64,000 nt of DNA from Henckelia pumila (Eukaryota; Streptophyta; Magnoliopsida; Lamiales; Gesneriaceae), in NCBI RefSeq assembly GCF_033568475.1, contig NC_133122.1, forward strand, positions 142,049,402-142,113,401, written 5' to 3'. Positions 56,680 to 64,000 of this stretch are shown piece by piece. Made by a program: the position numbers and the translations under genes. Below the pieces are notes generated by a model. That model was not told the DNA's origin and did no database searches. It saw only the letters and a list, made by a program, of their open reading frames with translations. Within the stretch, counting starts at the first letter, position 1. Each line of letters opens with the position of its first letter.

Positions 56680-56823
56680 AAAGATTTTGATGTGTTTGTC
56701 GTTATGACATCTTTTAATTATCAAAATTAATAAAAAAATAATATTATGAAGAAAGATTTTGATGTGTTTGTCGTTATGACATCTTTTAATTATCAAAATT
56801 AATAAAAAAATAATATTATGAAG
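56680..56823. repeat. Perfect 72-bp tandem duplication
   Basis: The unit at 56680-56751 (AAAGATTTTGATGTGTTTGT to AATATTATGAAG) is repeated base for base at 56752-56823. It is followed by a diverging copy start. Recent origin likely. Confidence 0.88.
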
Positions 56824-56967
56824 GTTATTTAAAATATTTTCAGAATTTTATCATAAGTAATAAACATATATAGGGAAAAAAACTATCCATATTTTATTCA
56901 AAAAATTGATATTTTAGGATTTTTTTAAAAATATTTATATTTAATACCTGGATGACATGGTGGGGGT

Positions 56968-58481
56968 TGTTAGAACCGAAAAATGGAAGTGTAATATAAT
57001 AATTGATGAAGGGTAAACAAATATTTATTTTTATGTTGTTGGATTGTTAAAAATGTAATCGAAAGACCGTGATTATGGACTAAGTAGAATAAAACCCATA
57101 ATTTGCCATCTTTGGTCCAGAGAATTTCACTCCGTTGTCACGAATCGACACCAACATGCGCATTCTAAAAATCTCTAAAGTATGGTGTATTGTAGAGGTT
57201 GCTTATATACTAGAATATTCTGGATTAAAGTTCTCTAGAATTCACTTGTAAATATAAAACTTGTATAGAATTATGTAGATGAAAGCATCTAAACTTGTGT
57301 AGGTGCAGGAAGCTTCAAGAAAGTTAATCTCCAACATCAGATCAAAGTGATGTTAGTCATTCATTTTAGGAAACCACTACTATAAAAGAGTGAAGCCCTC
57401 ATTTTTAAATCACTAATTTGAAAGAAACAAAAAAGCATTCTCAAAGCTCTCTTGTGTTATCACTTAAACACTTGCACACACACTTACCACTACAACAAAA
57501 AAAGTAATAGACAAGGGTGAAAAAACGTTGTTAAAGGGGGGGTCTGAAACCGATGTTAAAAGCTATGTTGTTAAAAGTCCAGTCAAAGACAACGGTTTTT
57601 CACCGTTGTTAATTGAGTGAAAAACCGTTGTCGTTTGCTAAAAAGACAACGGTTTTTCACCGTTGTCTTTTACCACACTTTTAACAACATGAACTTTAAC
57701 ATCGGTTTTAAACATGCAATAGACAATGTTTTCCACCCTTGTCTTTCTTCAACTATAAAATAAAAAAATATATATACAATTATCCAATATTATAAATTAC
57801 ACAAATTCGAAAATAAAATTTATTATAAAATATTTTAGTATTACAAATGACTCAAAATTAAAAAAATTAAAATTTGAATCATAGTTCTGTACACACTAAA
57901 AAATAAAGCTATACTAATAAACATGGAATCGGATATAGAACAATAACCATGGCCTTCTTTAATCCCCTTCTTCAGATCAACCACGAACGACTTCTCATTG
58001 AACTCAATTTACTGCAAACTAAAAAATAAACGAGTATAAGAAATTCAAAATTAATCAACAAAATAAGCCAATAAAAATACTGTTTTAAGCAATGAAATAC
58101 CATCGAGACAATGATGTAGATGCAAATGAGATAAACTTTAAAAAATATTTTATAATATGGGAATATGAAAGAATCGCGCAACAAAGGTTGCTTTGCTAGT
58201 ACTCGCAAAGACGAAGTTAAGGAGCAAATGCCGCACGTGATCTTAGAAGGGCTAAATCTGTGACACCGTGCTTTCAATATATATGATGGATCATGTTTTC
58301 TGCTCATATTTTTATGAGGATTTATTCAAATGACGGAACATCTCATAGTGTGAAAGATCTAATGGTCCTTGTTTGACCATATAAGATAAATTTAACATGT
58401 GTAGTATGCCAATAATCATGAAATAATCTGTTTTTGCATCAATTAGATTCTAAAACATATGCTGATTAAAAGTAAGTATCA
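56968..58481 (+). mobile_element. LTR-like repeat, plus orientation, interrupted by a CACTA-type insertion
   Basis: It begins TGTTAGAACCG and ends AAGTATCA, and matches the minus-strand copy at 46800-47550 along its length. A TATA box (CTATAAAAGAGTGAA) lies near 57380. Between about 57488 and 58185 about 0.7 kb of unrelated sequence splits it. No target duplication could be fixed. Confidence 0.6.
57488..58185. mobile_element. CACTA (En/Spm-type) terminal fragment
   Basis: It starts with CACTACAACAAAAAAA, a CACTA terminal inverted repeat. Subterminal palindromic motifs follow (AACGGTTTTTCACCGTTGT, GTGAAAAACCGTTGTC, GACAACGGTTTTTCACCGTT) at about 57578-57672. The opposite TIR (TTTTTGTTGTAGTG) was not found, so the right side is truncated or decayed and the right border is approximate. 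No transposase was seen. Confidence 0.65.
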
Positions 58482-58899
58482 TATTTAAAAATCCTAAATA
58501 TTTTTTTGCTAACACTCGTAACAAACTATATGTATATATATTATATAATATAATTAAGTGGCTATAATTATTTGGATATTTATCCATTGCACATTATGGA
58601 TAATTTTTTAATCTTTGAAAATATACGAATGAAAGAGTTTTTTTGTTAGTTATGAAAGAGTGTCCTACTGGAATTGCAAATTTAAATCAATATAATATAA
58701 TATTAGAACTCCTACCAACAATATTCGATATATATGGCAACACCACGTACACATTAATTCCTAGTTATGTGCAAAAAACCCTTCAGTAAAAAAGCATTCG
58801 AAATGGATTCATATTTTATTTAATAAGAATGCTCTGCTTCCTGGATGGTATCACGACGAAGAATTCCATACGTTAATTCTGGCTTCGTCGGAGGAGATA

Positions 58900-59334
58900 A
58901 TGGAAAAGTTGGATGATCTTGATGAATTCTTTGAGTTCAATTCAGCCGCCGTCTGGAAATATCCACTAGAAGATATTGTCTACGATGATGATGATGATGA
59001 TGATCGCTCCGATGAGATGCCATCGCCACCACGTGATATTATGACGATGAGGGAGGAGGTGATGAAAATCTTGTTTGAGATCGCAGAAAGTCTTGATTCC
59101 AATATCTCATATCTTCACAATCAAGAACGTCCACCGCTCGAGGAAGAATATCATGAGAAGAAGACATCAACACGTGAATTAGAAGATCAAGAAACTACAT
59201 CAACATTAATTAATAAGGAGTTTTTCGTGAAAATCTTGGGTGAGATTAATCCTGAATCCAAGATCGATACTAATTGTTCGGATCAAAGAAAGTCGAAATC
59301 GCAGCTTGGCGTCGAACAACAACACATGGTATAA
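58900..59334 (+). CDS. Unrecognised acidic 144-residue protein (possible orphan gene)
   Basis: A single open frame from ATG 58900 to TAA 59332. The protein opens MEKLDDLDEFFEF, has a seven-aspartate run encoded by a GAT microsatellite (about residues 29-35), then REEVMKILFEIAESLD and EFFVKILGEINPES, two short hydrophobic/acidic helices of similar pattern, and ends QLGVEQQHMV. It has no signal peptide or membrane segment, and I recognise no domain. The frame is less A/T-biased than its flanks, which supports real coding. It starts 418 bp after the LTR-like repeat, and no TATA box was found. It could be a young lineage-specific gene, an exon of a larger gene, or a chance frame. Confidence 0.45.
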   Translation: MEKLDDLDEFFEFNSAAVWKYPLEDIVYDDDDDDDRSDEMPSPPRDIMTMREEVMKILFEIAESLDSNISYLHNQERPPLEEEYHEKKTSTRELEDQETTSTLINKEFFVKILGEINPESKIDTNCSDQRKSKSQLGVEQQHMV

Positions 59335-62300
59335 TGTGTCTGAGAAGATTGATTATTTAGACTTCACAACCATCGTAGAAGTAGAGGAGAAGATATCATG
59401 TAATCGTACGTTTTAATTCATATTTGCATGTTATTAATGAATAGTGAAAGAGTGGGTGCCCGGTTAGGCAACTTGTGGCTAAGGGTTTTTGTGACTCTAT
59501 GTATAAACAATCTTTGTTTAATATAATTTACATTCATTAATGACATTTTCTTTGTCTTTCTTCATATTGTTATATTGTGATATACTATTGATGTTTTGAT
59601 AAAGACCTTGAATATATTATAGTGTAAGTAAGATGATATAGTGAATAAAGAGAGATCACTATTATGAAACACATCTTATAATCACTGTATATTCTAAACA
59701 GTTTCTAGTCAATTGAGCCATCCACTAATAAGGATAAGGATCGCTCGAGATTGAGACTAGCATTTGTGATGCCAAGTACCACGTTTCATTGGTAATGGAC
59801 ATGAAGATGTTCAAAGCATGCAAATGGATATTCATATGATGAATGATCGAACTACCCTATTCGGACTTTCCAAGTGGTTATCACTTATCGAGTGGATAAA
59901 GTCCGCGGTTTTGGTTGTACACCATTAGTCCTTACTACTTGAAACATCATTGAGACTCTATATGCTAGTACTGTACTTTGACTTGTTTACCAACTCTATT
60001 GGGGTCATCAGGTGTCGGGATTGGGTACAGTTACGACACATATAGGAGTCGATGCTTTGTTGTCAAGGATTCACCACATACTTGCGAGTGTGGATATCCT
60101 ATGTGATCTGAGGAGATAACAGCATGTACAACATGCCGTAGAAAGATACTATCCGCAGCATGCACCTCACGCTGTTGTTAAACTTAATATCAACATGCAT
60201 CGCATGTCATCGAAAATGAGGCACTATTCGCAGCGTGCGGTGCACGTCGTTACTGATATTATTAACGAAAATATCAACAGTGTGCGGTACGCACTTTTGA
60301 TGAGGTGTTTATATTAAATTTATATTAATCCCATATAACAACAATACTTTCTTAAATTATAACTTATGTATTGTCCAATATCCCAATTAGGCCAATAAAC
60401 TCTAGAGATATTCTCCTGGTTAAATAACTATAGCAATACCGTGAGAATTAACTCTTGATTTCTCAAATCTCTTTTTAGAACATTGGAATACAACATCCTT
60501 GTTTGCACAATTTTCCAAATGGTGTCACAGCATTACTGCTGTGATAACTGATGAATATAACCCAAATCACTAAAACCTAATTCTGTCAAGCTGACCAAAA
60601 TCCAAAAAATAGATATTATACCCAAACTGATCATCAGTCTCCCTATGCTCGGTTATATTTTAGTGGCAATAGTTCTTAAGACAAGCTGGAAAAACTCCCC
60701 CAGAATTTGGAGCAATTCTAAACTTTTTACCTCTGAAAATACTTACAGATAAACCATGAAAATTCACGATCTCTCGAATGTGTAATCAATCACTACCGTC
60801 GAAAGTGACATCTTTAATTATTACATAAAAGAAATATATTACCTTGGTGAGTCAATACATTCCAACCATAACTGTACCATAATTCCTCGAAAATACGGGC
60901 AATTAGTTCACAAATTCATTGTGATAATTCATATTTTCACTCAGGAATTGATACTCATGGTACAAACCTCTGGATTGTCGATGCTTAGTCTAATTCTGTT
61001 GACTCACTCATCATCAAGAAACAAAATGCTTCATTCTCTTTTTGTCAGAATCGAGTACACAAATCCTTGCACTAAGGACTAATATTATACATGTGACAAC
61101 GTCGTTGTCCACAATTCTTGATTTCCTAAACTCTTCATATTCTCACTAAATCTTGACTAACTGATTTCGGATCTCATAACGTTCAAGCACATCATTTTCT
61201 AATACAAAATTCTTAATTCTGTTTGTATCGACTCAATCACACATTGATCTAGCTCATCCAATAGACAACCTGAAAAATCACTGACAACAATCAGGCCAGA
61301 AATATAAAGATCTCGGCTGCTGCCTTTCCTAGAAGACTTTGAATTTTACAAACAATTTGCAAAACCCCGATCTAGTTTAGGACTTATACACTGCCTAAAC
61401 AAGAACTCCTAGGTACAACTCAGTTTCAGTCCTTGACTGATAAAATACAGATGTTTCCAACTCGTGTTAACTTGGCACAAAGATGATCCTATAATGATCA
61501 GAATGACAATTTAGGTGTTTGTGCTTCGAGTTCCTTAAAGTGAGTTTTTTTCTTCAAACTTTGAAAGCTCAGATATTCTCACAGCAAGAGTTCTTAGCCA
61601 AAAATTGATCTTCGATGGATTAAGGCTTTTATTTATAGTCTTAAGATGCTAAAGGTAATAAATTCAAAATAAATCTCTAAGATAATTTTAAATATTCCCG
61701 TTGCATTTGTCACTTTCATGGACAAATTCTGAAACCGACATTCTTTTGGATCGCGACAGTACCTTATGCAGAGTGTGTCAGAGTACGGAAAAATTTATCC
61801 AAATAGATCGCTCTAGGTAGATTGATGATAGTTTAGTATCTTCAGTTTGGTTAAACTTCGTGGGATCAGTCGAGCTAACCAGGAAGTCGTGCTTCTCATT
61901 TTAGCGCCTTATTCATAAGGACGCTCTTATCTGAAATATTCGATTGATCAATAAGATCACACTTTCAATAGTTTCAGTTTAGCTTGGTTGACCAATGAGA
62001 CCGCACTTTCAATAGTTTCGATTTATCTCTTTTTCAGTTTATCTTGTAGTCAGTTTAGTATTTTTGTACTTTTGTTTATAAATACAAAAACTTAATTTCC
62101 AACATATCATAAATTTTTATCTTAAGAATAAAAACTATCTATTTCCTTGAATTCTGATATTTCTCAAAACTAATAAAAATAAATAAAAATGTATAGTCGG
62201 ATTAGCCATGCAAATATTATTGTCAATTATAGATTTTGATGGAATTAAAGTAATTGTTGTTTGGATAATAACATTGTGTTTTCGATGTTTTATATATCTC

Positions 62301-62340
62301 ATTTCTCTTATTGAAATTAAATTAGTTGCTATTAATATGA
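59335..62340. other. Gene-less stretch with probable retroelement relics
   Basis: No open frame is supported. The part 59690-60120 reads like transcribed, non-coding LTR-retrotransposon text seen repeatedly in plant genomes, but this is recollection only. At 60125-60295 there are repeated GCAGCGTGCGGTGCACG-like words (cgcagcatgcacctcacg, cgcagcgtgcggtgcacg, cagtgtgcggtacgcac) in alternating orientation. A tandem 45-bp duplication (CACTTTCAATAGTTTC twice) lies at about 61940-62029. Nothing else was recognised. Confidence 0.4.
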
Positions 62341-62380
62341 TTATATATATATATATACAGTTGCGTTCGGGTGCAGGCAA

Positions 62381-62411
62381 ACTTGGGCGCCAGCCTACGT
62401 GGCGCCCAAGT
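62381..62411. repeat. GC-rich perfect stem-loop between TA tracts
   Basis: ACTTGGGCGCC pairs exactly with GGCGCCCAAGT around a 9-base loop. TA runs lie on both sides (about 62342-62357 and 62412-62424). Confidence 0.8.
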
Positions 62412-62501
62412 GTATATATATATTTTTTAATTTGTCACGTGGCTGCCTTAAATTATTTTACCTATAACAGGCTTCATCTTCTCAGAAGCCCCAAATACAA
62501 C

Positions 62502-62732
62502 GCGATCCCTATTTCTCCTCTTTCACGTCTGCAAATGGAATCCCCGATGCCGCCCATCTCCGCCGTGGAACGACCACATCTCCGCCGTCACTAAGGTTAA
62601 TCTTCCTCTCACATAGGCGATTCCATTTTCTCCTCTTCTCACGTCTGCAAATGGAATCCCTGATGCCGCCCATCTCCGCCGTGGAACGACCACATCTCCG
62701 CCGTCGCTAAGGTTCTTCGTCCTCTCAGGTAG
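62502..62732. repeat. Tandem duplication, about 115-bp units
   Basis: Units at 62502-62616 and 62617-62732 share CACGTCTGCAAATGGAATCC, GATGCCGCCCATCTCCGCCG and TGGAACGACCACATCTCCGC with few differences; a degenerate third start follows at 62733. The GC-rich content produces open frames on both strands (62208-62594 plus, 62523-62891 minus) that look spurious. Confidence 0.8.
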
Positions 62733-63111
62733 GCGATTATTTAAGCAATCCCATTTTTCTCTTATCACGTTTACATAGTTTGCGACTTTCACGATCCCAT
62801 TGTTTTGAATATTTTCATAATAATATACTCTCCGTTGCCGCCCATTCACGCCCAAATAATATACTCTCCGCTGCCTCTTCCACGATCCCATTTTTTTTTA
62901 TAATAGTTCAAAGGAGATTCACGTACATTTTGGGCTCTTACATAGTCAATATTGGAAGCAACAGAGAAACTCCTTCTACTTCTTCGTCGTTCTCGGTCAC
63001 GAGAACAAGAAGAAATCGAGGAGGCCAGCCCAGGTCGATTCTTGTTTTTTTTTATAGTTTGTTCGATAAATTGTTGTTTACCCATTTTCATAATTTGTAG
63101 ATAATTTCATG
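62733..63111. other. Spacer left of the P450 fragment
   Basis: Contains a short repeated phrase (AATATACTCTCCG-TGCC twice, near 62821 and 62859). No gene recognised. Confidence 0.45.
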
Positions 63112-63640
63112 TTAACTGTTATTATTATTATATGGTTTTATCTTCCGAAGCATTAGCACGTTGGGGATTTGACCTTGGCAAACTTCTAAAACCTCTTCTC
63201 TGGCTTGTGTTTTCCATTCAGGGTTCGATGCCAACAACATGAGACACCATGACGCAGCCACAGCAGATGTCTCGAATCCGGCTAAGTAGATGTTTCTGCA
63301 GTTGTCAACTATGAATTGATCCAATGCCTTTGGGCTCAAATCACTGGCTTTCGCACCTTCAACAAGAATTTGCAACAAATCCTTCTCACGTCCAGCTTCT
63401 TGTCTCTCTCTCACTATCTTCAAGATCAATGAGCATATTTTGGTGTCTGCCCAAAAATTTCTTGACCCTGGGCGTAACTACTGCCGAAACAGGCTTTGGA
63501 TATAATGTCTCCTGAAAATCTTTTGGTGTCTTCATCAACTTTGATCTCAATAATTTCTCCTCCACACTCGAACTTCTGCTTCCACGAATTCACCAGCCCT
63601 AAGGATGATTCGGTGATGATGTCGATCATTCCCTACATTC
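63112..63640 (-). pseudogene. CYP714-like cytochrome P450 fragment, broken
   Basis: Read on the minus strand from an acceptor at about 63636: MIDIITESSLGLVNSW, IEIKVDEDTKRFSGDIISKA and CFGSSYAQGQEIFG, the stretch before the I helix in CYP714 enzymes. After EIFG-QTPKYAH the frame hits a stop. It resumes one base out of phase at LILKIVRERQEAG and continues with KDLLQILVEGAKASDLS and the I-helix motif AGFETSA, up to VLMLRKIK. Compared with the family about 35-40 residues are missing at the frame break. After LRKIK the sequence turns into AT-rich repeat with no donor site, so K-helix, heme-binding Cys and C-terminus are lost. Related enzymes modify gibberellins; this copy cannot. Confidence 0.8.
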
Positions 63641-64000
63641 ATTCATCCATTTTTTGACATCAGAAAAATGAGTTATAAAATCCATATCAAATACCAGTGT
63701 ACAAGTCTGTTAATCTGTTTTTAATTTGAGATACATGTTATATATATATATAAGTCACATGTACTCAACTAGAGATGGCAATGGACTAACTATAAATTTG
63801 TTTTTGATTTGTAGGGTCTATAAATCCGTTAGTCTATATTAAAGCTATTAGTCTATAATAAAAGCAGTGGGTCGTTTGCGTTCCAGAAATTGTGGTATCT
63901 TACATCGAACGATGTTAGGTATCTATCAATTATTAGTAATATTGTTAATTATTTGTTTTCTAAATTTATTAAAAATTATTATACTAAAATGTATGATCGT
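63641..64000. other. AT-rich end of window
   Basis: May be intron or upstream part of the P450 fragment. No earlier P450 exon was recognised before the window ends. A (TA)n run lies at about 63739-63751. Confidence 0.4.

Noticed and set aside
57972-58307. A 111-codon minus-strand frame
   Set aside because: It crosses the right border of the CACTA-type insertion and the LTR-like repeat; no domain.
62208-62891. Frames of 122-128 codons around the 115-bp duplication
   Set aside because: They come from the GC-rich tandem units on both strands and show no domain.

Overview
This window is nuclear DNA from a plant, almost certainly a eudicot. It is AT-rich and intron-rich, with GT-AG splice sites. 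It carries a plant xyloglucan endotransglucosylase/hydrolase, a SAUR gene, a plant-type 12-cysteine phospholipase A2, and plant transposon families (Athila-type Ty3/gypsy, CACTA, hAT, Helitrons, Tourist-like and foldback MITEs, a tRNA-derived SINE). An asterid, perhaps Lamiales, is a guess from general resemblance only. Exon joins below were inferred by eye from splice signals, reading phase and family knowledge. No search could be run.

Layout. Bases 1-5.3 kb: a decayed Athila-like element whose reverse transcriptase is interrupted by the LTR and primer site of a second retroelement. 5.3-13 kb: repeats, namely a hAT element with an 8-bp target duplication, a 1.8-kb giant hairpin carrying a broken NLR resistance-gene fragment, a 273-bp tandem repeat, a Helitron and a second hAT. 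13.65-18.4 kb: complete COQ5 on the minus strand (8 exons), with a probable solo LTR in intron 1. 18.4-24.9 kb: AT-rich spacer with tandem foldback MITEs. 25.0-26.1 kb: an XTH gene in 3 exons. 26.5-30.4 kb: two or three unassigned exon-like segments on the minus strand. 30.7-34 kb: a solo LTR with a minisatellite, a LINE fragment and two MITEs. 35.9-40.4 kb: a PECT1-type ethanolamine-phosphate cytidylyltransferase in 9 exons. 41-47.5 kb: a Helitron, a SINE with a 13-bp target duplication and an LTR-like repeat. 48.6-49.1 kb: a single-exon SAUR gene on the minus strand. 53.9-55.4 kb: a secretory phospholipase A2 in 4 exons, with a MITE in intron 3. 56-58.5 kb: a third hAT and the second LTR-like copy, which contains a CACTA end. 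58.9-59.3 kb: an unrecognised acidic 144-residue ORF. 62.4-63.6 kb: a GC-rich stem, a 115-bp duplication and a broken CYP714-like P450.

The genes do not form one pathway. COQ5 acts in mitochondrial ubiquinone synthesis, PECT1 in phosphatidylethanolamine synthesis, the PLA2 in phospholipid turnover, XTH in wall remodelling and SAUR in auxin-linked growth. I see no clearly new multi-gene system. The most interesting object is the NLR-bearing hairpin at 7.6-9.4 kb, which has the architecture of a transposon that duplicated and captured a resistance-gene fragment and could be a source of small RNAs.
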